From: Paenibacillus sp. FJAT-26967
Lineage (GTDB): Bacteria; Bacillota; Bacilli; Paenibacillales; NBRC-103111
NCBI RefSeq assembly: GCF_001541095.1
Contig: NZ_LMXH01000008.1
Coordinates: forward strand, 89,922 to 153,921
DNA: 64,000 bases
Direction of reading: 5' to 3'
Shown: piece by piece, positions 55,471-64,000 of the stretch
Layout of the letters: the number at the start of each line of letters is the position of its first letter
How positions within the stretch are numbered: the stretch's first letter is position 1
Notes under the pieces: generated by a model
What the model was told of the DNA's origin: nothing
The model's input: the letters and a program-made list of their open reading frames with translations, nothing else
The model's database searches: none
Program-made: the position numbers and the translations under genes

Positions 55471-55512
55471 GATAAGGGCTTTCATGCCCTTGTCCTTTTT
55501 TTTTATTAGGTC
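55471..55512 (+). terminator. Intrinsic terminator of the Gld-type ABC operon
   Basis: ATAAGGGC pairs with GCCCTTGT (with a G-U pair), followed by a run of T residues. Confidence 0.75.
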
Positions 55513-55627
55513 AGTTAAGCAGTAGACTACATAGCTTTGGTTAAATATGGGCATGATAGACACAGCATACAGGCTGAAGGATAGAGCGGCAGACTGGTAA
55601 TCGAAGTGGAAGGGGAGTGAATCAGAC

Positions 55628-55888
55628 GTGCAACCTGACATTGTTAACCCAAGGGAAGAGACGCAAATACCCGCGGCAGGCTTGAAACGGATGGGTGCTT
55701 TAACTATACCGGATTTGCAGTCGTTGGGGGATTTGATCCGTTTCGAGGATATGCTGGCCAAGCGATGCTCCGAAGGTGCGGAGCGTTCGTCGGATCCTGA
55801 ATTGCGCCGTGTTTTCAGCGAATTGGCTGAACTCCGGCTCGCAAGAGCGCGGCAGCTTTTGACTGCGCTCAGAGGCACGGAAATTTAA
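55628..55888 (+). CDS. Small helical protein, possibly coat-F-like
   Basis: 86 residues. The C-terminal half (LGDLIRFEDMLAKRCSEGA then DPELRRVFSELAELR) is two helices with the spacing seen in coat-F/ferritin-like spore proteins. GTG 55628 follows AAGGGGAG. It lies directly before a larger protein with a similar helical unit. The family assignment is tentative. Confidence 0.6.
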   Translation: MQPDIVNPREETQIPAAGLKRMGALTIPDLQSLGDLIRFEDMLAKRCSEGAERSSDPELRRVFSELAELRLARARQLLTALRGTEI

Positions 55889-55945
55889 CGAGTACATGTA
55901 GAAAGGTTGTATGCTGCATGTTCTTATCCAATTGCGGAGGTGCTA

Positions 55946-57253
55946 ATGATGCAGGTAAATCTACAAACTGCCAGTCAGGCGGAAACAGAATGGGATCTTG
56001 CGGATCTTGCTGTGGCTGAGTTTAAACGTCTCGCTTCCAAGTATGCAGCGGCGGCCTGGAACGCCGACCAGCCGCAAATACGCGCCTTGTACAGGGAGCT
56101 TTTGCGGCAGACACTGGATGATCAGGACCGTTTATATCAAGTAATTGCGGTGCGGATGGGCAAGCGTAAAATTCATGAAGCCAATCCGGCCGAAGTACAG
56201 CAGGAAATTGCAAGGCATGACCAGGCACTCCGGGAGCTCGAGTTTTTGATCCGCAAAGAGTACAGCCAGCAGCAGTTGCTTGTGGATCAAGACAAGTTCG
56301 TGGAGTCTCGGGCGAATTCCGCGGATGACTTTACGGAATCTTTCGCGGATCCGCTGAAGGAGCCTGAGGAAAAACCGGTTCCGGTTTTTAATTCGGCGGC
56401 AGAGCTGCCTCCTGCAGAGCCGTTTCAGCCGCCTTCATTTCAGAGTGGAGGGTTCCTTGTTATGGGGAATGGGCTTCATGCAGAAGATATCTATGCGGCT
56501 GACACATCTGCTTCCGCTGCGGGCAATACGAGTGGGCCGGTGGTACCTGATTCGGATTCCGCTGCCGCTTCGGATAACGGCTCGTTTGTCTCTGCTCCCT
56601 CAATCCCTTCGGGGGCGGGGGCGGATTCCGGCCGTATGCCTTATATTGAGGGCGGACAAGGCGCACCTGTCGGTGAAATATCCGCTTCGTACGGCAGTTC
56701 TCCCCCGACCAGGGAAGTGCTGCCTGTAGATGCCCGCACGGTTCAAGCGGGGGACGGGTCGCCAGCGAACGGACCAGTGCCCGCCTACGGCAATGCTTAT
56801 GCGTGGGGCGGCCCGCCATCTGCGGCCCCTCGCCCGCCGGCGTACGGTGCCCGCCCATTCATGCCTGCTCCGGCACCGGCGTATGGCGCCAGCACGCAAG
56901 GAAGCGGCGTTTCGTCGCGGATTGGCGCCGCTGTGCCGGCAAACGGCGCCGCGTCCGCCTACGGCACACCGCCGTTCGGCGCAGCCCGTCCGCCCGTCCG
57001 TTCCGAATCGGACGGGGCCTTTCCTCGGCCCTACGGACAGTCGGCCGGGCCGTCTAACCTGCGCGGCGGCCCAGGGTTGCCTGCGCAGCAGGCGGCTGCG
57101 CCCTACGGCCGTCCGCAGCCGCCTTACGACCGCCCGGAGAACATGGGCGGTCAAGGAGCAGAGCGCCCCGGTTCTCCGGGCGCTCCGCAGCAGGCGCCCG
57201 CGTACACGCCGCCTGCTCCGCCTTATACCGGTGGGCCGCCGCGTCACCGGTAA
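55946..57253 (+). CDS. Coat-F-like protein with long Pro/Gly/Ala/Tyr-rich tail
   Basis: About 435 residues. The N-terminal region (about 1-105) is helical and resembles the coat-F domain: DLAVAEFKRLASKYAAAA, then PQIRALYRELLRQTLDDQDR. The remaining 330 residues are low complexity, rich in Pro, Gly, Ala, Ser and Tyr with PAYG-type units, typical of spore surface or matrix proteins. The DNA of the tail is GC-rich. ATG 55946 or 55949 follows GGAGGT. A role in the spore coat is inferred from composition and the N-terminal domain. Confidence 0.65.
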   Translation: MMQVNLQTASQAETEWDLADLAVAEFKRLASKYAAAAWNADQPQIRALYRELLRQTLDDQDRLYQVIAVRMGKRKIHEANPAEVQQEIARHDQALRELEFLIRKEYSQQQLLVDQDKFVESRANSADDFTESFADPLKEPEEKPVPVFNSAAELPPAEPFQPPSFQSGGFLVMGNGLHAEDIYAADTSASAAGNTSGPVVPDSDSAAASDNGSFVSAPSIPSGAGADSGRMPYIEGGQGAPVGEISASYGSSPPTREVLPVDARTVQAGDGSPANGPVPAYGNAYAWGGPPSAAPRPPAYGARPFMPAPAPAYGASTQGSGVSSRIGAAVPANGAASAYGTPPFGAARPPVRSESDGAFPRPYGQSAGPSNLRGGPGLPAQQAAAPYGRPQPPYDRPENMGGQGAERPGSPGAPQQAPAYTPPAPPYTGGPPRHR

Positions 57254-57295
57254 TTTTCCCTGCTGCACGGCACGGAGTCCGCAGCGCTAGATCAG

Positions 57296-57332
57296 GAGCG
57301 CCCTCATTTTAAGAGGGCGCTCTTTTCTTTGT
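57296..57332 (+). terminator. Intrinsic terminator after the coat-F-like gene
   Basis: GAGCGCCCTC (57296-57305) pairs with GAGGGCGCTC, followed by TTTTCTTTG. Confidence 0.88.
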
Positions 57333-57381
57333 CCGTCGTGAACAAAGAACATGGTATGAAAATCCTTTGTCCCACATATAC

Positions 57382-57407
57382 AAGTTACAGGGATGTCCAA
57401 GTAACTT
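57382..57407 (+). promoter_or_regulatory. Inverted repeat upstream of the lipoprotein gene
   Basis: AAGTTAC (57382-57388), 12 bases, GTAACTT (57401-57407): a perfect 7-bp dyad, 27 bases before the start codon. It could be an operator or a small RNA hairpin. No regulator is assigned. Confidence 0.35.
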
Positions 57408-57433
57408 ATTTCTAGTAAAGGAAGTGTTCATTT

Positions 57434-57856
57434 ATGCGTTCAACGCGTTTCAAAATGTCCTCGGTCCTTCTGCTTCTCCTTCTTTTCGCATCCAGTAGTG
57501 TTTTGACGGCCTGTAGTCTTCTGAACAAATCCGATACCTCCGCTGATCTTGCTTCTGCAGGCGGTCTGCCGGCTCTGGATGCACAGCTTGATCAGAATGG
57601 CACGGCCGCTACCATTTCCTACAAAGTCCGCAATCTGGCCATCGCGGGGGACAGATTAGGGGAGACTCATACAGATGGACAGGGACATTTGCATTTGTAT
57701 GTGGACGGAGTCCAGAAAGCCATGCTCAAAACCGATGCTCCGGTTCGGCTAGAGAACATCCCGCCTGGCAAGCACACCATTAAGCTTTCCCTCCAGCAGA
57801 ACGATCACGTGGCTATTAATGTGGAGAAAGTATTCGAGATCGAAGTCAAGAAATAA
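57434..57856 (+). CDS. Small lipoprotein, DUF4399/YtkA-like fold
   Basis: 140 residues. Lipobox VLTAC (about Cys27), then a compact beta domain with GHLHLYVDGVQ and IPPGKHTIKLSL, a pattern shared with small secreted immunoglobulin-like proteins of the DUF4399/YtkA kind. The HLH could bind metal, but that is not established. AAAGGAAGTG precedes ATG 57434. It is a single-gene unit with its own terminator. Confidence 0.75.
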   Translation: MRSTRFKMSSVLLLLLLFASSSVLTACSLLNKSDTSADLASAGGLPALDAQLDQNGTAATISYKVRNLAIAGDRLGETHTDGQGHLHLYVDGVQKAMLKTDAPVRLENIPPGKHTIKLSLQQNDHVAINVEKVFEIEVKK

Positions 57857-57893
57857 CCTCCGGCCTACAGGCATTTCATACATACATCTCTGA

Positions 57894-57935
57894 AGAGATC
57901 CTCCGGCGCAAGAATCCGGGGAGGTCTCTTTTTGG
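57894..57935 (+). terminator. Intrinsic terminator after the lipoprotein gene
   Basis: AGAGATCCTCCGG pairs imperfectly with CCGGGGAGGTCTCT, followed by TTTTTGG. Confidence 0.75.
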
Positions 57936-57989
57936 CCGTTAGAGCATTCTCCCGAGATTCTTTCTTATGGTCTAACAGAAATTCTCTCT

Positions 57990-58018
57990 TTCGCGAACGT
58001 ATATTCCTGTTTTATAAT
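57990..58018 (+). promoter_or_regulatory. Promoter of pcrB-pcrA-ligA with LexA-like SOS box
   Basis: A perfect -10 TATAAT (58013-58018) with a weak -35 (TTCGCG, 57990-57995, 17-base spacing). Within the spacer lies CGAAC-GTAT-ATTC (57994-58006), a seven-of-eight match to the SOS half-sites GAAC-N4-GTTC. The box blocks the promoter core. Confidence 0.5.
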
Positions 58019-58133
58019 AAAAAGAAGCCAGTTTTCGTCATTTGACACACCCTGACGCGTAGCATAGACTGAGGGTATTGAAGTGCAGAGAGGCGGGCTT
58101 TCCGCCTATGCTTGAGCGGAGGGAAGATACGTT

Positions 58134-58820
58134 TTGATCGTAGACAGTTCCAAATGGAAACACGTGTTTAAGCTTGATCCCGATAAGGAAATATCGGATG
58201 AATCCCTGGACCGGATCTGCCTGTCGGGTACGGATGCTATTATTGTAGGAGGCTCTTCCGGCGTTACGTTTGACAATACCGTCGACCTGCTTTCACGCAT
58301 ACGCGGGTATGAAGTGCCTTGTGTGCTTGAGGTGTCTGACTCGGAGGCAATTGTCCCTGGTTTCGATCTCTTTTTTATACCTATGGTGCTAAATGCGGAA
58401 GATCCCGATTGGATTCTAGGCCGCCATCATGAAGCGATCAAGGAATATGGCGCTATGATGGATTGGAACGAGATCCTTGTGGAGGGATACGTCATCTTAC
58501 ATGCAGATTCGACTGCAGCCAAGATAACTAGAGCCCGTACGGGTTTAAGCGCAAGAGACGTGCAGGCATACGCGCGGATGGCGGAGCATTTGCTGCATCT
58601 GCCAATCTTCTATATCGAGTACAGCGGTACGTTCGGAGATATGGAGTTGATCCGCAGCACCAAGCGGGTGCTGGAGACAACCCGTCTTTTCTATGGGGGC
58701 GGAATAGACGGACCTGAGAAAGCGAGAATGGCAGCGGAAGCGGCCGACACTATCGTCGTAGGCAATCTTATCTATGAAGACTTGGAGCGTGCACTGGAGA
58801 CTGTGCAGGCCTTGATATAA
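58134..58820 (+). CDS. pcrB: Heptaprenylglyceryl phosphate synthase
   Basis: 228-residue TIM-barrel prenyltransferase that joins a polyprenyl diphosphate to glycerol-1-phosphate. Motifs: [45 protein letters not shown] and [12 protein letters not shown] (phosphate binding). TTG 58134 gives the normal N-terminus [15 protein letters not shown], with GGAGGG upstream. First gene of the pcrB-pcrA-ligA group, as in Bacillus. Confidence 0.93.
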   Translation: MIVDSSKWKHVFKLDPDKEISDESLDRICLSGTDAIIVGGSSGVTFDNTVDLLSRIRGYEVPCVLEVSDSEAIVPGFDLFFIPMVLNAEDPDWILGRHHEAIKEYGAMMDWNEILVEGYVILHADSTAAKITRARTGLSARDVQAYARMAEHLLHLPIFYIEYSGTFGDMELIRSTKRVLETTRLFYGGGIDGPEKARMAAEAADTIVVGNLIYEDLERALETVQALI

Positions 58821-58870
58821 TAAGCGGCAGCCGGCTGCAGCCGGAGGGGCCGTGGAAAGAAGGTACTTCC

Positions 58871-61195
58871 ATGATTGATATACAGCAAGCTATACAGAGG
58901 CTTAACCCGCAGCAGCGCAAAGCCGTTGAAGCGACCGATGGCCCGCTCCTCATTATGGCAGGAGCGGGAAGCGGTAAGACCCGTGTGCTTACGCACCGGA
59001 TCGCCTATTTAATCGGAGCCAAAAGAGTAGCGCCCTGGAGTATCCTGGCGATTACTTTTACCAACAAAGCCGCGCGTGAAATGCGGGATCGTGTAAGCCA
59101 GCTTATCGGACCGTCCGCGAATGATGTCTGGGTATCTACGTTTCACTCGATGTGCGTACGTATCCTGCGTAAAGACATCGACCGGATCGGATTTAACTCG
59201 AACTTTTCCATCCTGGATTCAAGTGACCAGCTTTCTGTTGTTAAGACCTGCATGAAAGAGCTGAACATAGATACGAAGAAATTTGAACCCAAAGCGGTTC
59301 AATCGGCAATCAGTACAGCCAAGAATGAACTCGTCACCCCTCAGCGCTTTGAACAGAAGGTTGGCGATTATTTTGACGGCCTTGTGGCCAAAGTGTACAC
59401 CCTGTACCAGAAGAAGCTCAAAAGCAATAATTCACTCGATTTTGATGATCTTATCATGTCTACGATCCAACTTTTTACGGACGTGCCTGAGGTGCTTGAT
59501 TTCTATCAGAATAAGTTCCGTTTTATCCATGTCGACGAATATCAGGATACGAACCGCGCCCAGTATATGCTTTGCCAGATGCTGGCCGACAAATCCAAGA
59601 ATCTGTGCGTTGTAGGGGACTCCGACCAATCTATTTATCGCTGGCGGGGCGCGGATATCACCAACATTCTGAATTTTGAAGAAGACTATCCGAACGCGAC
59701 GACTATTCTCCTTGAGCAGAATTACCGCTCCACCTCGACCATTCTTCAGGCGGCTAACCAGGTCATCGGTAACAATACAGGCCGTAAGGCCAAGAACTTG
59801 TGGACCGACAAAGGGGAAGGCGATAAAATCCGTGTCTACCAGGCGGATTCCGAACATGATGAGGGCTATTTTATAGCAGGGGAAATTAACAAGAATACGG
59901 CCGCGGCCAAAAAATACGCCGATCACGCTATTTTGTATCGTACGAATGCACAGTCCCGGGTTATAGAGGAAATCTTAATTAAGTCGGATATCCCTTACCA
60001 GATCGTAGGTGGGATCAAGTTCTACGACCGCAAAGAGATTAAGGACATTCTCGGGTATTTAAGATTAATTTCCAATCCGGATGATGATATTAGTCTTGTT
60101 CGCGTTATTAATGTTCCGAAAAGGGGGATCGGGGGCACTACCTTGGATAAGGTAGCGGACTTCGCGGCCCGTCGCGGAATTTCGATGTATGCGATGCTGG
60201 AAGAAGTGGAATCGTTGGAGATATCGGCAAGAACGCGCAATGCTCTGGCTGATTTCCGCGAAATGATTTTTAATCTGAACCGGATGGTCGAATATTTATC
60301 TGTTACTGAGCTGACAGAGAAAGTGCTCGAAATGAGTGAATACCGGTTGGAACTTCAAAGGGAGAATACGCTGGAATCCAAATCGCGCCTCGAGAACATT
60401 GACGAGTTCCTATCCGTTACGAATGAGTTCGAGACGCGCAACGAGGACAAGTCCCTGGTTTCTTTCCTGACGGATCTTGCCCTTATTGCTGACATTGATT
60501 CCATGGACAAGGATGATGAGCCGCAGGACTCTGTTGTACTCATGACTATGCACAGTGCCAAGGGACTGGAATTTCCCGTAGTCTTCATTATCGGAATGGA
60601 AGAAGGCGTCTTTCCGCATAGCCGCGCGAACACGGATAATGAAGAGCTGGAGGAGGAACGGCGTCTTGCTTATGTAGGGATTACGCGCGCTGAGAAAGAA
60701 CTGTTCCTTACTTGCGCGAGAATGCGCATGCTGTTCGGCCGGACAAGCGCGAATCCCCCTTCCCGTTTCTTGAAGGAGATTCCACAGGAATTGATGGAAG
60801 TGCTGGCTTCCGGCGGCGGAGGAAGCACGTTCTCGGGCTGGTCCCGCAGCGGCGGCACATCCTTCGGCAGCCGCAGTTCATCCGGATTCGGCGGCGGAAC
60901 TTCAGGGACAGGCTTCGGGCAGACGGCTTCCAGCGGTACATCCTGGGGCCAGCCTTCGGCAATGGGTAAACCGACCGGTACGGTTCGGAGTGCCCCCCGT
61001 ACAGCTGTTCCTGCGGGCAACCAGCCTGCAGAAGGTTTCAAAATGGGTGATAAGGTCTCGCACGGCAAATGGGGTACGGGCGTTATTGTCGCGGTGAAGG
61101 GCAAGGGCGACGATACGGAGCTTCAAATAGCCTTTCCTGCCCCGGTAGGTGTCAAGCGTCTTCTTGCGAAGTTCGCCCCGATTACGAAACAGTAA
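58871..61195 (+). CDS. pcrA: ATP-dependent DNA helicase PcrA
   Basis: 774-residue superfamily 1 helicase. Motifs in order: [20 protein letters not shown] with Walker [18 protein letters not shown] (Ia), [11 protein letters not shown] (II), [16 protein letters not shown] (III), LEQNYRS (IV), [18 protein letters not shown] (V) and [11 protein letters not shown] (VI). After about residue 650 comes a Gly/Ser/Phe-rich linker and a C-terminal Tudor-like domain ([18 protein letters not shown]) that in PcrA contacts RNA polymerase. It works in repair and in replication-transcription conflict. AGAAGGT precedes ATG 58871. Confidence 0.96.
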   Translation: MIDIQQAIQRLNPQQRKAVEATDGPLLIMAGAGSGKTRVLTHRIAYLIGAKRVAPWSILAITFTNKAAREMRDRVSQLIGPSANDVWVSTFHSMCVRILRKDIDRIGFNSNFSILDSSDQLSVVKTCMKELNIDTKKFEPKAVQSAISTAKNELVTPQRFEQKVGDYFDGLVAKVYTLYQKKLKSNNSLDFDDLIMSTIQLFTDVPEVLDFYQNKFRFIHVDEYQDTNRAQYMLCQMLADKSKNLCVVGDSDQSIYRWRGADITNILNFEEDYPNATTILLEQNYRSTSTILQAANQVIGNNTGRKAKNLWTDKGEGDKIRVYQADSEHDEGYFIAGEINKNTAAAKKYADHAILYRTNAQSRVIEEILIKSDIPYQIVGGIKFYDRKEIKDILGYLRLISNPDDDISLVRVINVPKRGIGGTTLDKVADFAARRGISMYAMLEEVESLEISARTRNALADFREMIFNLNRMVEYLSVTELTEKVLEMSEYRLELQRENTLESKSRLENIDEFLSVTNEFETRNEDKSLVSFLTDLALIADIDSMDKDDEPQDSVVLMTMHSAKGLEFPVVFIIGMEEGVFPHSRANTDNEELEEERRLAYVGITRAEKELFLTCARMRMLFGRTSANPPSRFLKEIPQELMEVLASGGGGSTFSGWSRSGGTSFGSRSSSGFGGGTSGTGFGQTASSGTSWGQPSAMGKPTGTVRSAPRTAVPAGNQPAEGFKMGDKVSHGKWGTGVIVAVKGKGDDTELQIAFPAPVGVKRLLAKFAPITKQ

Positions 61196-61206
61196 CTTTT
61201 ATTTGA

Positions 61207-63252
<2,046 letters not shown>

Positions 63253-63308
63253 TTATTTGCCGCGTGCAGCTTTACGGATTTGTCCGGGCAATAACAGTCC
63301 ATAGACCA

Positions 63309-63346
63309 GAAACCAGGCCATAAGCAGGCCTGGTTTCTTTTTATAT
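63309..63346 (+). terminator. Intrinsic terminator after ligA
   Basis: GAAACCAGGCC (63309-63319) pairs perfectly with GGCCTGGTTTC (63327-63337), followed by TTTTTATAT. Confidence 0.9.
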
Positions 63347-63633
63347 GCTCAGGGAGATGATTGGAATGCAGATATAGAAATCTAGAATCTGTTCAAAGCG
63401 CTAATATTCGTTATTTCTAATATATAGTTCCACCTAAGCGCAGGTCACCCGTCCATTATAGAAATCGGGGGGGAGGGGCAGAAGCATTGTATTTTATTGA
63501 CGTGGACCTCGGAACTAATTATCGATTTGCGTTCGTAAAGTTTACAGCGGACAAATTACCCTGGCGGATTTGCCGTGCCTTCATTTTTATCCATATCAAA
63601 TGAGAGATAGCGAAACAACTAACCAACGGGATA

Positions 63634-63698
63634 TTCGCTATGCGATATTGCAATGCAGACAAGTTCTTAGAGTTCGCTATGCGATACTGCATTTCAGA
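63634..63698 (+). repeat. Direct repeat upstream of the rRNA promoter
   Basis: Two copies, TTCGCTATGCGATATTGCA (from 63634) and TTCGCTATGCGATACTGCA (from 63673), 39 bases apart start to start, each continuing into a similar CAGA end. The inverted half ATAGCGAA occurs at 63607-63614. No gene is seen between 63346 and the rRNA start. Confidence 0.6.
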
Positions 63699-63792
63699 GA
63701 AAGCTCATAGGGTTGGTACCTTCTAAAAAATCCCTATATACCCAAGAATGCCGGGAGTGAAACGGCATTTTAAAAATAATTTAATAAAAGGG

Positions 63793-63821
63793 TTGCATTT
63801 CAAAAACAAACCTGATAATAT
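63793..63821 (+). promoter_or_regulatory. rRNA operon promoter
   Basis: TTGCAT (63793-63798), 17 bases, TAATAT (63816-63821). Its position about 155 bases before 16S fits an rrn promoter. Confidence 0.55.
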
Positions 63822-63859
63822 TAGTTCTTGTCACCGCGAGTGACGCAAACATTAAGTAA

Positions 63860-63877
63860 GCTCCTTGAAAACTGAAC
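63860..63877 (+). promoter_or_regulatory. rRNA leader boxA-like antitermination/processing element
   Basis: GCTCCTTGAAAACTGAAC is the leader element found before 16S genes in Firmicutes. A GCCGG-CTTCGG-CCGGC hairpin just before 16S (63956-63972) completes the leader. Confidence 0.75.
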
Positions 63878-63974
63878 AGAACGAATTTACAAACAGCAAA
63901 TGAGAAGAAATTCTCGTCAGCATTAACTTTTTGAGCTATTCAGCTTGAGATAAACGCCGGCTTCGGCCGGCACC

Positions 63975-64000
63975 CTTATCGGAGAGTTTGATCCTGGCTC
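63975..64000 (+). rRNA. 16S ribosomal RNA, first bases only
   Basis: The window ends in TTATCGGAGAGTTTGATCCT followed by GGCTC, the universal 5' end of bacterial 16S rRNA. The remainder lies to the right of the window. Confidence 0.95.

Noticed and set aside
63634..63698. CRISPR array
   Set aside because: Only two repeat units with one short spacer and no cas genes nearby.

Overview
The window reads as chromosomal DNA of a motile, endospore-forming, low-to-mid GC Firmicute of the Paenibacillus type. The support is: Bacillus-like gene order (ftsE-ftsX-M23 peptidase-ctpB-minJ and pcrB-pcrA-ligA), strong GGAGG ribosome sites with many GTG/TTG starts, a glycine T-box leader in front of a single-chain glycyl-tRNA synthetase, sigma-A- and sigma-D-type promoters, SLH-domain lipoproteins and coat-F-like proteins. 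The genus is inferred, not proven.

Layout: 1-3640 arginine biosynthesis (argF 3' part, argG, argH). 3.7-11.4 kb cell envelope and division: a VanW-family protein facing ftsE, ftsX, an M23 hydrolase, ctpB and a MinJ-like PDZ membrane protein. 11.5-13.2 kb motB/motA on the minus strand behind a sigma-D-like promoter. 13.4-18.8 kb uvrB and uvrA. 19.0-22.3 kb nitrite/sulfite reductase, a small membrane protein and a TIM-barrel sugar-phosphate isomerase. 22.6-29.7 kb an unusual minus-strand operon (below). 29.8-32.0 kb a chemoreceptor with a sigma-D-like promoter. 32.3-34.2 kb glyS with its T-box. 34.5-36.6 kb a modular GH18 chitinase. 36.9-39.6 kb a U32-family protein. 39.7-50.7 kb a Tad/Flp type IVb pilus locus with two SLH lipoproteins and a collagen-like secreted protein. 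51.2-55.4 kb a Gld-type ABC exporter set. 55.6-57.9 kb coat-F-like and lipoprotein genes. 58.1-63.3 kb pcrB-pcrA-ligA. 63.8-64.0 kb the promoter, leader and first bases of an rRNA operon.

The most interesting region is 22567-29690. It encodes a MBOAT acyltransferase (DltB-like), a membrane-anchored SGNH protein (DltD-like), a DltC-like carrier protein and a 36-residue membrane microprotein ending FIYEGF. That ending has the C-terminal signature of DltX, and this gene is too short for ordinary ORF calling. There is no DltA adenylation enzyme. In its place is a class II aminoacyl-tRNA-synthetase-like amino acid:[carrier protein] ligase. A 1065-residue membrane-anchored protein with FG-GAP repeats heads the operon. 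The set looks like a complete Dlt-type machine for aminoacylating an extracytoplasmic polymer, but charged by a synthetase-derived ligase. I know of no description of this combination.

Regulatory links visible in the sequence: sigma-D-like promoters tie motAB to the chemoreceptor. Two LexA-like boxes of the same form (GAAC-N4-ATTC) sit on the uvrB and pcrBA-ligA promoters. A CcpA-like palindrome precedes the chitinase. All functions are assigned by reading motifs; no database search was run.
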